Source: JBDREC01 sp043820105 [NCBI: Pseudomonadota bacterium]
Lineage (GTDB): Bacteria > Bdellovibrionota_F > JAHFAK01
Direction of reading: 5' to 3'
Length of the DNA stretch: 46,003 bases
Assembly (NCBI GenBank): GCA_043820105.1
Contig: JBDREC010000024.1
Span: 1-46,003 of the forward strand
Shown here: positions 23,166 to 33,714 of the stretch, in pieces
Position numbering within the stretch: the first letter of the stretch is position 1
Layout of the letters: each line of letters opens with the position of its first letter
Position numbers and translations under genes: made by a program
Notes under the pieces: generated by a model
What the model was told of the DNA's origin: nothing
Database searches by the model: none
What the model saw: the letters and a program-made list of their open reading frames with translations, nothing else

Positions 23166-26100
23166 TTACTGCTGTTTTGATGCATTTATAAAAAACATGT
23201 TATTATAATATTTATTTGTATAATCACTGAAATCAATTCTTTTCGATTTTACACCCTCAATCTCATGATATACAGGGACTTCAAGATCATATATTTCCCA
23301 AAGGTTTTCTGCTCCATTTATGAATATTTCTTCCCGCCAACCCAGAACATTGAGATCTCCTAAAAACATTTCTACATAATTATATTTATCCTGTTCATCA
23401 TCTGTATAGTAATTGCCATCCTGCAAAACAGCCTGTGTATAAAGTATCTTCATTACATCTTGCCTTTTTTCTATTGAAAGATCTAAATACTTTTTCCAAT
23501 CATTGTTATGCCAAATGAAATTATCTATATTGTCACCAATTTCATCATCTCTTTGGACTCTTTTAAAATCCTCTTCAAAGAATAATCTGCTGTATTTTCT
23601 TATATCATGGAGCTTTAAAATTTCATCTTCCATTCTGTTTCGAAAATTATCATCATCATCGTTTGCAATAAATTTTATGAACCAATCCTTAAAAGGTATA
23701 TCTATATATCCTTTTTCGATGAATGGGATCACTTTTTCTTGTGCCTCTTTTAGAATATTTGCATGGTACAATGATTCCTGGGCCCATTCAAAATTATAAA
23801 GCAGTTGCTGTGATGATATGAGTTTACCTGAAAGAAGTTTATCCTTTAAATCATGCATACAGTTGTTGCTTCCGTTATAATAAATAAGTTCTTTGAGCCA
23901 TGTGCTTGATGATAGACTTGTTACAAATTCTTTATATCCGACAAAATCAAAGATATCGTTAAGATATTTATTGCTGGAGCCTTGTACTATTTTTTCGCTT
24001 ATCCATTCCACTAAATCAATGTTGCCAAAGGTTTCACCAAGGACTCCCGGCCACAAGGTGTTTCCACTTTTTAATAATAGATCACTGTTTTCATTTCGAT
24101 CTAAAAGCTCCCTGATTTCTTGTGAAGCTATACAGGAAATTGCATCTAAGCCGGAATACATTATATGTGTGGAATTATATACCGAATGCGAACATATCGC
24201 TTGATCCGCACTAATTACAAAAGCTTGCTTCATATAGTCACTTCTGCTTTTTAAAAAAGCATCAACCATGGTAGCATAATATGAACACTCAAAAGATTGC
24301 CGTGTTAGATGATTACGGTTTATTTCAAAAATTGGCAATAAGGGTGCCGGATTATTTTCATATTTTTCAACTACTTCTCTTATTCGTTTATTCTCTAAAT
24401 TTGGATCATATGGATTTTCACTTATTTGGAAACGATCATTTCTAAACCCGATCATTTCACTTAAAGTGATTTCTTCTTCGAAGTATAAATTTCTCATCGC
24501 CTGGACGATCCTTGTCTTTTTATCTGATCTTTCCTTAAGATCCTGTAAAAGATTGTACTGCTCACCAAGAAGATCGCCAATTTTCCTGTATTTTTGAACC
24601 GGTTTCATTTCGGGTTTTAATTCCCTGACTTTTTCAACAATAATATTTTTGGGTATATACCCAAAAACTGTTTCGGGATTCTTCTCAATTCCCATTGCAG
24701 GAACCAAAGCAGCCAGCCCCAGGAGATTGGCATATAAAACATCTTCTGGCCATTCGGGGATATCCTTGATTAAATCAAACATAATATCATCTGTGGGATT
24801 GTTTGGAGTGAGTGGTTCTACAATGTCCTCAAGCCAATCTATAGTTTGTATCTCATACATGTAGCTTTGTGCAATAGGATTCATATATTCTGTAATTTTC
24901 CTTAGCTGGCCTCTCATTTTAATATCATGTTTAAGAATTTTTATTTCAATATTAAGCATTTCATAAAATTCTACAAATGGACTGAGTGCCTCTTCTCTGT
25001 CTATCTTTCTTTCTTTAAGATACTCATTTAAATAATGATCCCTATGATCGAAATAATAACCAGGTGGAGCATAAGCGCTCTTGGCAGCCAGGAGATTTTC
25101 AAGAGGTTTTTCATCAAAATATAAGGTCCCTGTATTTAAAAGGTGCCTTCCACCTTTGATGGTCGTGTCAATTGTGTGTTCAATTTCTCTTGGAAGATTT
25201 TCGTGTAATAAAAGGCCCAAAAGACCGAAAAGGCCGCCTTTTACCATTCCATGTCTTGCTAAAAAACCTCCGGCCAGAGGCATTTCAGCTAAAACCGGAG
25301 ATAATATATAACCTACTGTAATGAAACTTCCGATCAATGTAAGCAATCTTCCGGATGTCATATGCTTTCTGAAAGTATTATAAATAAGGAGCCTTCTGTA
25401 GCTGTCCTCTGAAATGATTTTTATCATATGTTTAATAAATATATTTGTTACGGTATCTCTTCTCTGTTCATATGGAAGGTCATGATCTTGCCGATCAAAA
25501 AAGAGTTTATTTATAAAACCTTTAAGTTCATTTGCAGTGTCAGAAGCTGCATGCGGGACATTCATTAATTCAAGCTTATCTTCTCTTGTGAAATTTAAAT
25601 CCCCTGCAGCTATTCGTTCATCAATTTCAGCAATAGTTTTTATATGAGCCAGAAACATCCATTCACGTATAACTTCCCAAAAAGAGAAGGCGTATGCTGT
25701 GGCGATAAATTCATTTGTTATTATACTTAAAAGGGTTCTTCCTTCACCCGTTCTTGTAAAAAGGTAGATTAAGCTTTGTTCAATATGGAAGGCTCTTAGA
25801 CCACCCCTTGCCATAATTGATCCATTAAACATTGAAAAGAAGGTAAGATCCATAAAACTATGCTCGATTGCTTCCTGAATTCTTTCAATTCTGACTTTGT
25901 AAGTCGGCTCCTGAAAAGCGTAAAGGATATAATTATCTTCTGCTTCATTAAACTGACTTGAGATTATTGATCCAAGAACCATAATAAAAATCGAGGTGAA
26001 ATGGCCCATATAGCTTTCACCGCCTCGGGCTTGATTGTAGTTTGCCTTTTCTATTCTTTCAATCATTTTTGGTTTGCTTGCCCAAAGGTCACGAAATGAA

Positions 26101-26195
26101 TAGGCTTTATCTTCCCAAAGGTCTCCTGCAAATAATACATTAGGCAATAGTATGATTAGTAATAGATAAATTTTTATTGGTTTTTTTAGCAACAC
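23166..26195 (-). CDS. Large secreted protein of unknown function (1009 residues)
   Basis: It starts at a GTG (26195) with AAGGG upstream and a signal peptide (LLKKPIKIYLLLIILLPNVL, then FAGDLWED). The mature protein is mostly helical and charged. One hydrophobic segment lies near 66-80 (FTSIFIMVLGSIISS). A longer double segment lies near 295-345 (LLTLIGSFITVGYILSPVLA and MVKGGLFGLLGLLLHE), so it may be anchored in the membrane. The C-terminal half has scattered cysteines (FECSYYATMVDAF, QAICSHSVY, NNCMHDL) and many Asp/Asn-rich loops. I recognise no family. It sits downstream of the 2079-residue HEAT-like gene in the same direction, with 92 bp between, so co-expression is plausible. Confidence 0.7.
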   Translation of the reverse strand: MLLKKPIKIYLLLIILLPNVLFAGDLWEDKAYSFRDLWASKPKMIERIEKANYNQARGGESYMGHFTSIFIMVLGSIISSQFNEAEDNYILYAFQEPTYKVRIERIQEAIEHSFMDLTFFSMFNGSIMARGGLRAFHIEQSLIYLFTRTGEGRTLLSIITNEFIATAYAFSFWEVIREWMFLAHIKTIAEIDERIAAGDLNFTREDKLELMNVPHAASDTANELKGFINKLFFDRQDHDLPYEQRRDTVTNIFIKHMIKIISEDSYRRLLIYNTFRKHMTSGRLLTLIGSFITVGYILSPVLAEMPLAGGFLARHGMVKGGLFGLLGLLLHENLPREIEHTIDTTIKGGRHLLNTGTLYFDEKPLENLLAAKSAYAPPGYYFDHRDHYLNEYLKERKIDREEALSPFVEFYEMLNIEIKILKHDIKMRGQLRKITEYMNPIAQSYMYEIQTIDWLEDIVEPLTPNNPTDDIMFDLIKDIPEWPEDVLYANLLGLAALVPAMGIEKNPETVFGYIPKNIIVEKVRELKPEMKPVQKYRKIGDLLGEQYNLLQDLKERSDKKTRIVQAMRNLYFEEEITLSEMIGFRNDRFQISENPYDPNLENKRIREVVEKYENNPAPLLPIFEINRNHLTRQSFECSYYATMVDAFLKSRSDYMKQAFVISADQAICSHSVYNSTHIMYSGLDAISCIASQEIRELLDRNENSDLLLKSGNTLWPGVLGETFGNIDLVEWISEKIVQGSSNKYLNDIFDFVGYKEFVTSLSSSTWLKELIYYNGSNNCMHDLKDKLLSGKLISSQQLLYNFEWAQESLYHANILKEAQEKVIPFIEKGYIDIPFKDWFIKFIANDDDDNFRNRMEDEILKLHDIRKYSRLFFEEDFKRVQRDDEIGDNIDNFIWHNNDWKKYLDLSIEKRQDVMKILYTQAVLQDGNYYTDDEQDKYNYVEMFLGDLNVLGWREEIFINGAENLWEIYDLEVPVYHEIEGVKSKRIDFSDYTNKYYNNMFFINASKQQ

Positions 26196-26287
26196 TAACC
26201 CTTTTTGTTACAATAAGAAAAAATAACTTTTTAGCTTCTTAGTTTCTAATAAACGTAAACTTTATGACATATATAACCGTATTAAAA

Positions 26288-29200
26288 TTATGGTGTTTTT
26301 ATATCCTTAGCTTCACCTCTTTTTCCAGGTGTTCTAACATCTTTAGGATCTCTGACTCTTCTTGTTTCAGCATCTAGTTCAGAAATAATACCATCTTCAA
26401 CATCTGGATTTACAATTTCTCCTCTTTCATCAACTCGATCCAGATTTTCTCTAGAGCTAGCTCCAAGTGCCACGTGATCTGCTGCTTGTGGAGTTCTTCC
26501 CTGAGTGGCGATATCTCTAAGTGACCCTGAGGCTTCCTCCAGACTTACTGTTTCTCCCTTTCTCATTCTTTCTCTGACTGCATCCGCTTGATCTTGCACA
26601 TTTTTACCAGATCTTGAAGCGGGTCTGACTGAGGATAATTCAAGACTGGCTTCTCTGAATGAATCGTACTCCGGCCAATTTGGAAGATTTTGGACGGCTA
26701 TTTCAGCTCCGACCCTTACCTCGGGATTTTCGATTTGTAATTCTAAATAATTTGTACTTATCTCAGTTCTGAATCTTTGTACTGAGGTGCTTGAAGCTTC
26801 CCATAAGGTTCCTATTGTTCCTGAAAGTGACTTCAGTTCAGAACTTGTAGATTCTCTGGCTACTGTCAAAGCTTCTTCAACTTCAATTATGGTTTCAGTT
26901 TGCCAAGGCATATCCATTGATCCTTCAACTATAATTACTCCAAAAACTCTCATTGCCTCAGCCTGCAGCTGCCCTCTATAATTTTTTATAATAAAACTAA
27001 GATCCTTAGCTGCGCTTTCTAATTGCTCTGGACTAGTCCCGTTGAACCTGCTGGCTTCCATTTCTTCAAGTGCTAGTTCTATCATTTGTTTGTATTCTGT
27101 TTCATTAGAAGGATCAAAAGTTCCAGCTTTAAGCTCCTCTCTTGCTTCTTCTACTTCAATATTCAGTAATTCAATATTGGAACTCATTGCTTGTCCAAGT
27201 TCCCTTAGGCTGGTATCAATTGATAATTCTATTCCATCCATTACCTGTTCTAAAGGTCTTGTTACATTATGACCCGCTCTTCGCAAAGCAATGACGTGTT
27301 TTAAACGGTATAATACCCTGGGATCTTTTTCTAATGATATGCTTTTTGCAGAGGCATCCCACAATCTATGGGTATATTTTGGATCGAAGTTCTCCACTGC
27401 AATTATAGCTTTCAGTGTTTCAACTTTTACGTCAACGTTTGTACTTCTTCCAAATGCTCTTTCAAGTAATATTTCAAAAGATTTGTTCCTGATACCCGGA
27501 AGGCTGCATTTTAGAGCGCTTCTATCAAGTGTTCTTACTGCTGCAAGTTCATTTTGTGGTGTTATATTGCCGCTTCGTCCTATTGCTTCAATTGTTGATT
27601 GAGCGATTTCATGAAGTCTTCCTATATTAGATCTGGCTTCATGACTTAGGGTATTTGGATCTAAATTAAGTGCTGGTACTATTCTTGTTTCAAAAGCTTT
27701 CAATAAATAGCTGCCTGCTTTTGTGCAGGTAAGGGCCGGATCTCCTAATAGATCAACAGCCATAGAAATGTTTCTTAGTTGTACTTTACTCCCAAGATCA
27801 ATTGGCAATTGGAGTGACTTTCCGATAGCTTTTGCTAGTTCTGCTTTTTGGTCTTGGGGCCATCCGTCTAGATCTTCTCTATTCTCAATAACTCTGTTTA
27901 ATGCACCATTGTGAACTTGAGTTCTAAAAGTTAAATTTGTATCTCTGGAGTTTAGCCTGCTTATTGTACTTGAATAATTAAATACATTTGGATCACCCTT
28001 GGGTGGAGCTGGAGTTGGGTCCGTTGTTGTAGGAAATGGTGTGGTTGATGCAGAAGGTGCAGGTGCTCTAAAATCTGAGGGTGCTGTTGGTCTTGTTGCT
28101 GTGGGTTCTGGTGGGGTGGGGTTCACAGGAGCTGGTGGGCTTTGTGGTTCAGGAATACTCGCTCTAGGTGCTGTGCTGCTTGGAGCAGGTGATTCTACAG
28201 CACCGCTGCCAGAAGGTCCTCCTGGTCCTGATGTTAGACCAGATCCTCCACCTGTCGGCCCAGAGGTTGGTCCTGGATCCGTGGGTGGTACGCCGCCTGT
28301 TGATCCATCGACAGGATCTGTTCCGGTTGATGGTTCTTGGGTCGGTGGCTTCAACCATTCAGGCAATTGGGTGTGTCTATTTAATTCTTCTCCCGCTCTG
28401 ATTGCGTTTTCTGCTTCTTCATCCCAGAATTGCATTCCCGGCCTTCTGTCGACACCATTTCTGTCTAGGCCAACTCGCCTTTGCTCTTTTTCTGCATCTT
28501 CAATTGTTTCTCTGGAATGGATTGCATCTTCATTTACCCAGTCAGCTTCTCTGAAGCTTTCTAATCTACTACGTAACCATCTCAATTCTTCCCTTGCATG
28601 GTAACACCTTGTTCGTCTTACGGTATCTTCCAACTCGATTAATAAATCTAGGTTTTCCTTTAAAAGATTCATTATGTCTGGTTCTTTTTCAAATAGATGT
28701 CTTAGTAAAACAATTGCATGCTGACGCTTATAGGTGGAATTATCATGCATATTTACTATAATCGCTTTTATCAGATGATGTAATATTTCAGATTCAATTG
28801 GTTCAGAGCTTGATACACTTTCCAGGCTAATAGTCATAATCATTCTTGATACAACTACAATGAGAGTTGTTCCCTGGTTGGAAATGAAACTTTCGTATAT
28901 TTCTTCAATTGTCATATCATCAAAATTGCCATTTTGGGGATCATGAAAGCCATGTCTCATGTTTCTTCTATCTATGAGGCCCTCATTATCAAGATTGATC
29001 AATTGGCTGATTATCCATTCAAGTCTTTCGTTAGCTGTAGCTGATTCGGGAAGTGGGAAGGTCTCTGCGTATCTTGCTTCGGCTCTTGCTTCTCTTGCTT
29101 GTTTTGCTTCTTCATCTTCTATAATTTCGTCTTCCAAATAATCTTTTTCAAGTTCTTCTTCTTCGTGATCTAATTCATCGTGTTCATCCTCTGAAAGTTC

Positions 29201-32200
29201 ATCAATCATATCTTCCAGTTCCTGATCATTTAGTCTTGTTATAGGTAGCGGATCTTCAGGTACTTCAAAATTGCTTGTATCCATTTCCAATAATTTATTA
29301 ACGGTATCTTCAAGTGCCATTAAATCTGGATTTACAGGATTTCTTTCAAGTGCTCTTTTAATGTTGCTTTTTAATGCAAGACTTAACCATTCAACGGCGT
29401 CATCTCCAGCAAGGCCAAGGGTTCCTAGAAGTTCGGCTGCCTTTCTTTGATTACTAAGCCCAGTTTGATTTGATGGATCAATTGGCATGGTTAATATTTT
29501 GCCAAGTTCTTTTACTATTTTTCTTTTATCCAGATCATCCATTCCTGGAATTCTGGGTTTATTATTTAAAAGTTTTCCTAGTGCATCCCTATGGTTTTCA
29601 TATTGTCCGTGTCCTCTGTATCTTAAATTGTAAAGAATATCTTTTACTTCACTCAAGAGGAAGGGGACTTGTGAATCTGGGTCTTCACTCCAAAGAAATT
29701 CATCGCCAGGGTAATCACCGGCGTTGGGTGGTGGTCCGTTACTGCCACCGAAACCACCTCCGGATCCACTGGAGCCTTCAGAAACTCTTGGTGGTAGTTT
29801 TGGCAAGCCGTCTATTAATCTTGGCAATTGACCAGAAGGTGAACTGGGAGCACCGAAAGTCGGACTCGCTGGTCTTGGTCTTCGGCGAATTATTGTGGAA
29901 CTTGATCTTGTTTCATCGCTTTCAGGAGGATCTAATCTATTGCTTTCTTCATCTCTATCTCTATCATCGATCATTCTATCTTCAGCATCTCTGTCTGCTT
30001 GCTCTTGAACCTGAATTATCTGACCTTCTGGAAGTTTCTCTCTGAAAAAAGATCTTGCCTCAAACTCCTGCATAAGTAAAATTTGAGCTCTATATATTAT
30101 TGTAAATCTTCCTTGCAATCCTTCAGATTGTATTAATAGGTCTAATTCACCCAGGACATTATCTACGATTGATATCGCGATTTGAGCATAATCACATCTT
30201 GTTGTTTCAAAGCCAGCTCTATTGAAGATTTGGTCAGAGCGTTCTAAAGAATCTTCTAAAAGTTCGGTCATTCTTTCTCTAAATGTTCTCACATAGCTTC
30301 CATCTCCACGATCTTCCATTAAGCCAAAATGAACAAATCTTCCAAATTCTCTTATAGCTGCTCTTATGAACATATCTCTGTGCCTGTAAGCCTGATCAAG
30401 AGTTAAATTTTCAGGTAAAGTAGATTCAAAATTTTCCAGAGCCTCTAAACCTATCTTTCCAGAACTATTTGGAAAAGCAAGAGTCTCGCTGGTAATTGCT
30501 TGCAAAGCCTCCAGATCAACATCTTTATATTTAGACTTGTTTTTTCTTGCAAAATTTTCAATTCTTTCAAGAAGATAATGGGCTTTGGATCCGTCGCTAG
30601 CTCTAACAGCACCTAATGCATTTACAGCCTGCCATAATATAGAGTGAAGATTTGTTCTTTGGACAGGATTCATTGCAGCTAATCCTTTGGCAGGATCTTC
30701 TACAAATCTTAGTATTGTTTCCGTTCTTTGAACAATAGCTTCAGTGATTTCTCCTGTATATACGGAGCCTGGATTATCTTTTAAAATTGTGTAAAATGCG
30801 ATAAATCCACCTAGAATTTCTTGTGAATTTCTGCTGGCCAGGTGGGCTTTAAGTTTTTCAATATGTTGGGGTGTTAAATCAGCTTTGCCAAGGATATCTG
30901 CAGCTTTCCATCTTAAATCGTGGTCATTCTTTACTACATCCTCTAAAGCTTTATCAATATCTGCTGGTTCTGCTTCATCAGTTATTGGGGCAGGATTTCT
31001 CGTACTTGCACCTGGTGTTCCCAATTTTTTAGCTAGCAATTTTTTCAGCAGCTTGGCACCACGAGCTTCGATGAAAGGTATGCTTTCAAGATCTCCCATT
31101 TGCTCAATAGCTGCTTCGACTTGTTCAAAAACTTGAGGATTTTCTTCGGCCATGAAAAGTTGACTTACTTCTTCCTGATTATATTTTGCATTATTATGCT
31201 TCATCCATGATATAAATGATGCGGCTCTAATGTCTGAATCATTGTGCTTCATGCCAGCTATAACTAAAAGTCTCGATCCGTGTTTACTAGTATTGACTTT
31301 TGTTCCCAGTGATTCAATTATTGCAAGGGAGACTTCTTTAAATTCAAGTTCTAGATATTTTTTTAATGCATGCCTTAAATATAAACCTGTATAATTAGCA
31401 CCTACAGCAGAGGTTGCCTCCAGTGGTCTATCGCCGTAATTAGCTATTTCATCAAAGCCAAGGACCAAGCTTGCATTTTTTAGGTTAAGTATAAATCTTC
31501 TGTTAGCAGTACCAGAGGGATTCGATCTTAAGGAAGCTAATCTTTCAGGCTTTATTTCTCTAAGCAAGAATTCACCAAGAGCCTTACTGATTCTTGCTTT
31601 TGTTTGAGCATCCAAATTTCTTAATCGATTCGGATTATTTTTTAATTTATTAATTGCCGTACGATTTCTATTAACATTTTCATATGATAAATCTTTTAAA
31701 ATCTCTTTTAGTTCATCTTCTGAAAAAGCTTGCGCTTCTGTGTTTGAAGCATCTTCTTCAATTGTATCTGTTAGAATCTCAACTGAAGTAGTCAAGCCAG
31801 GGGGTCTACTTTGTGCATCGAAAAACTCAAGAGATTCCGCTAGTGCTGAGAGTAATTTGGCAGTATTTCCAGAGTCCAATGAATCCAGATTGGTTCTGGC
31901 CAGCTTCTCTGATATTCTAGCAATATCTTCAAGAATTTTCCCTTGTTCTCTTGCTACTTTTTTTTTAAGTACTTTTGGCAAAATGGAGTGAGTTTTTTTT
32001 ATCCTGTATCTGAGTACTTGGATCCTGAATTTTGCTGCAAGATAATCAGCTCTGGTATTTAGGTTTCCCTCGAAATGAGTTGATATTCTTTCAAGAGCAT
32101 CAGCAAAAATAATTTCACCCAGCTCACTTAATCCCGATATTCCGTCTTCATAGATTGCTCTGGCAAATTCTTCATGTTGCCCACCATAATTCTCTCCAGG

Positions 32201-32527
32201 TTCAAGTTCCTGGAGTTCTGCACTCAATTTTCTAGTCAAGCTTAAAAGAAGTGATATATCAGTGCCTTCTTCTTGTGACAGTGTAATGATTTCTTGTTCT
32301 AAAGTATAGATATATGCTTCAAGCGAATGACGTGTGCCGGATGTTTCATAAGAGTACAATAATAAGCTTTTTATATATTCAGAATAATCGAGGGCTGCTT
32401 CAGATATTATATCCTCAAATTCTGAGGCGTAGGATTCTCCTTGATCTGTTTGCCCTATTAGATTTGATAATAATATAATGTTAAAGAAAATTAATAGTAA
32501 TAACGTCTTAGATGCAGTTAATCCCAT
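26288..32527 (-). CDS. Giant secreted multi-module HEAT-like protein (2079 residues)
   Basis: The start at 32527 has AAGGAA upstream and begins a signal peptide (MGLTASKTLLLLIFFNIILL, cut near IGQTDQ); the frame start at 32575 has no ribosome site. The protein carries three related helical modules, counted from the upstream frame start: about 290-400 (NRTAINKLKNNPNRLRNLDA), 975-1085 (LGKLLNNKPRIPGMDDLDKR) and 1530-1640 (LNRVIENREDLDGWPQDQKA). In each, a start like this is followed by a KALGEFL/KELGKIL/KAIGKSL helix. Pro/Gly/Ser/Thr-rich linkers lie at about 890-960 and 1405-1525, and a strongly acidic stretch at 1125-1170. No catalytic motif is visible. Periplasmic or surface scaffold is an inference from the signal peptide and architecture. 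Confidence 0.75.
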   Translation of the reverse strand: MGLTASKTLLLLIFFNIILLSNLIGQTDQGESYASEFEDIISEAALDYSEYIKSLLLYSYETSGTRHSLEAYIYTLEQEIITLSQEEGTDISLLLSLTRKLSAELQELEPGENYGGQHEEFARAIYEDGISGLSELGEIIFADALERISTHFEGNLNTRADYLAAKFRIQVLRYRIKKTHSILPKVLKKKVAREQGKILEDIARISEKLARTNLDSLDSGNTAKLLSALAESLEFFDAQSRPPGLTTSVEILTDTIEEDASNTEAQAFSEDELKEILKDLSYENVNRNRTAINKLKNNPNRLRNLDAQTKARISKALGEFLLREIKPERLASLRSNPSGTANRRFILNLKNASLVLGFDEIANYGDRPLEATSAVGANYTGLYLRHALKKYLELEFKEVSLAIIESLGTKVNTSKHGSRLLVIAGMKHNDSDIRAASFISWMKHNNAKYNQEEVSQLFMAEENPQVFEQVEAAIEQMGDLESIPFIEARGAKLLKKLLAKKLGTPGASTRNPAPITDEAEPADIDKALEDVVKNDHDLRWKAADILGKADLTPQHIEKLKAHLASRNSQEILGGFIAFYTILKDNPGSVYTGEITEAIVQRTETILRFVEDPAKGLAAMNPVQRTNLHSILWQAVNALGAVRASDGSKAHYLLERIENFARKNKSKYKDVDLEALQAITSETLAFPNSSGKIGLEALENFESTLPENLTLDQAYRHRDMFIRAAIREFGRFVHFGLMEDRGDGSYVRTFRERMTELLEDSLERSDQIFNRAGFETTRCDYAQIAISIVDNVLGELDLLIQSEGLQGRFTIIYRAQILLMQEFEARSFFREKLPEGQIIQVQEQADRDAEDRMIDDRDRDEESNRLDPPESDETRSSSTIIRRRPRPASPTFGAPSSPSGQLPRLIDGLPKLPPRVSEGSSGSGGGFGGSNGPPPNAGDYPGDEFLWSEDPDSQVPFLLSEVKDILYNLRYRGHGQYENHRDALGKLLNNKPRIPGMDDLDKRKIVKELGKILTMPIDPSNQTGLSNQRKAAELLGTLGLAGDDAVEWLSLALKSNIKRALERNPVNPDLMALEDTVNKLLEMDTSNFEVPEDPLPITRLNDQELEDMIDELSEDEHDELDHEEEELEKDYLEDEIIEDEEAKQAREARAEARYAETFPLPESATANERLEWIISQLINLDNEGLIDRRNMRHGFHDPQNGNFDDMTIEEIYESFISNQGTTLIVVVSRMIMTISLESVSSSEPIESEILHHLIKAIIVNMHDNSTYKRQHAIVLLRHLFEKEPDIMNLLKENLDLLIELEDTVRRTRCYHAREELRWLRSRLESFREADWVNEDAIHSRETIEDAEKEQRRVGLDRNGVDRRPGMQFWDEEAENAIRAGEELNRHTQLPEWLKPPTQEPSTGTDPVDGSTGGVPPTDPGPTSGPTGGGSGLTSGPGGPSGSGAVESPAPSSTAPRASIPEPQSPPAPVNPTPPEPTATRPTAPSDFRAPAPSASTTPFPTTTDPTPAPPKGDPNVFNYSSTISRLNSRDTNLTFRTQVHNGALNRVIENREDLDGWPQDQKAELAKAIGKSLQLPIDLGSKVQLRNISMAVDLLGDPALTCTKAGSYLLKAFETRIVPALNLDPNTLSHEARSNIGRLHEIAQSTIEAIGRSGNITPQNELAAVRTLDRSALKCSLPGIRNKSFEILLERAFGRSTNVDVKVETLKAIIAVENFDPKYTHRLWDASAKSISLEKDPRVLYRLKHVIALRRAGHNVTRPLEQVMDGIELSIDTSLRELGQAMSSNIELLNIEVEEAREELKAGTFDPSNETEYKQMIELALEEMEASRFNGTSPEQLESAAKDLSFIIKNYRGQLQAEAMRVFGVIIVEGSMDMPWQTETIIEVEEALTVARESTSSELKSLSGTIGTLWEASSTSVQRFRTEISTNYLELQIENPEVRVGAEIAVQNLPNWPEYDSFREASLELSSVRPASRSGKNVQDQADAVRERMRKGETVSLEEASGSLRDIATQGRTPQAADHVALGASSRENLDRVDERGEIVNPDVEDGIISELDAETRRVRDPKDVRTPGKRGEAKDIKTP

Positions 32528-32863
32528 AACTAAAATTCCTTCCAATTGATAACTTTTGAAGTAAAATATATCCAAAAGATAAAATTAGTTCATTTGTTTT
32601 GCTAGAGCCATATACAGCAAAATAAATACCAATAATAATGCATGTATTATATGTAATAGAGTTAGAGGGTTAGACGCATTGATCGTTTTGTTTTTATGTT
32701 AAATAGCTAAAATTATCTTCTTTCAATATTTATTTTGCGACTTCCCTGTCGCAATATTTTGGTTTATTAATAATTTTTAATTGTGGTTTTGCCGGTCATG
32801 TTTGATAAATTAGAAAATTTTTTTTAAATGACTTGGTTTTACAGATTTATGTAAATATGGAAT
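32528..32863. other. Intergenic region upstream of the giant gene
   Basis: No gene is visible in 336 bp of very AT-rich DNA. The only clear structure is the hairpin at 32735-32754. It should contain the promoter of the giant minus-strand gene, but I could not pick one convincingly. Confidence 0.5.
32735..32754. terminator. Terminator-like hairpin
   Basis: A perfect 7-bp GC-containing stem (TTGCGAC at 32735-32741, GTCGCAA at 32748-32754) has a 6-nt loop. It lies about 110 nt past the stop of the alpha/beta hydrolase operon. A clean U-run is missing on the minus strand, so the function is uncertain. Confidence 0.4.
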
Positions 32864-33709
32864 TCATAAATTGCTAAGAAATTTTTTTAGTCCCTCAATA
32901 TATTGCTTTTTTGAATTCATGAAACCATAATTATGACAGCCTGTTATTTTTAAAAAGATTTTTGGATCTGGGGCTTTTTCGAAAAGCTTTTTTCCATGCT
33001 TAAAGGGAATGATTTCATCATCAGGACTATGGATTATTAATTTGGGACACTTTAGACTTTCTATATATTTCAATGTGTTATACTTGAATCGTGATAAAAG
33101 GCTTATTGGCAAGAAAAAGTAAATATCTTTTGCAATTTCATTAACAGATACAAAGCTTGATTCAATGATTATTGATGAGGCATTGTTTTTCACTGCAAGA
33201 TAAGAAGCGACAGCTCCGCCTAAGCTTCTTCCAAAAAGAATAATATCTTCTGATTTTAGCTTTTTATCATTTATTAGAAAATCCCAGGCTGCCTGAGCAT
33301 CTAGATATGTTCCTTTTTCACTTATTGAACCCTCACTTTTTCCATAGGCGCGATAGTCTATTATTAATACATTTAGATTTAAATTGTGGAAAATTTCTAT
33401 TGATTCAAGCCTGTGACTAATGTTGCCAGCATTTCCATGAAAGAACAATAATGTTTTCCTTGAGTTTGGAGATGGTATATACCACCCATGAATTTTTATA
33501 TTATCACTTGTTTCGATGAATACATCTTCAAAGTGCAAGCCTCTTACCTCAGGGCTTGCATGCAATTCATTGTCAGGATAAAAAATAAATCTGGATTGAA
33601 AAAATGTAATTAGAGCTGCAAAACCTATATAGCTTAATATTAAAATTAGAGAAACTGATTTGATAAGCGGCCACATATTGCAGAGGTTTAAGTTTAGGTT
33701 TAAACTCAT
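32864..33709 (-). CDS. Membrane-anchored alpha/beta hydrolase (Bem46/YfhR-like)
   Basis: The 281-residue protein has an N-terminal hydrophobic anchor (MWPLIKSVSLILILSYIGFA), then YPDNELHASPEVRGL, and an alpha/beta-hydrolase core. The oxyanion region is LLFFHGNAGN, the nucleophile elbow is GRSLGG (Ser162), the acid is in HSPDDEIIP and the His in GCHNYGF. This order matches the Bem46/ABHD13-like group of serine hydrolases; the substrate is unknown. The ATG at 33709 follows the rsmE stop by 5 nt. A second Met 11 codons later starts exactly at the membrane segment and could be the real start. It is the last gene of a four-gene operon. Confidence 0.88.
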   Translation of the reverse strand: MSLNLNLNLCNMWPLIKSVSLILILSYIGFAALITFFQSRFIFYPDNELHASPEVRGLHFEDVFIETSDNIKIHGWYIPSPNSRKTLLFFHGNAGNISHRLESIEIFHNLNLNVLIIDYRAYGKSEGSISEKGTYLDAQAAWDFLINDKKLKSEDIILFGRSLGGAVASYLAVKNNASSIIIESSFVSVNEIAKDIYFFLPISLLSRFKYNTLKYIESLKCPKLIIHSPDDEIIPFKHGKKLFEKAPDPKIFLKITGCHNYGFMNSKKQYIEGLKKFLSNL

Positions 33710-33714
33710 ATAAA

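Noticed and set aside
27999-28604. 201-codon Gly/Val-rich plus-strand ORF
   Set aside because: It is the complement of the Pro/Thr/Ser-rich linker in the giant minus-strand gene.
29470-30045. 191-codon plus-strand ORF
   Set aside because: It lies antisense within the giant gene, opposite a linker and helical region, with no independent support.
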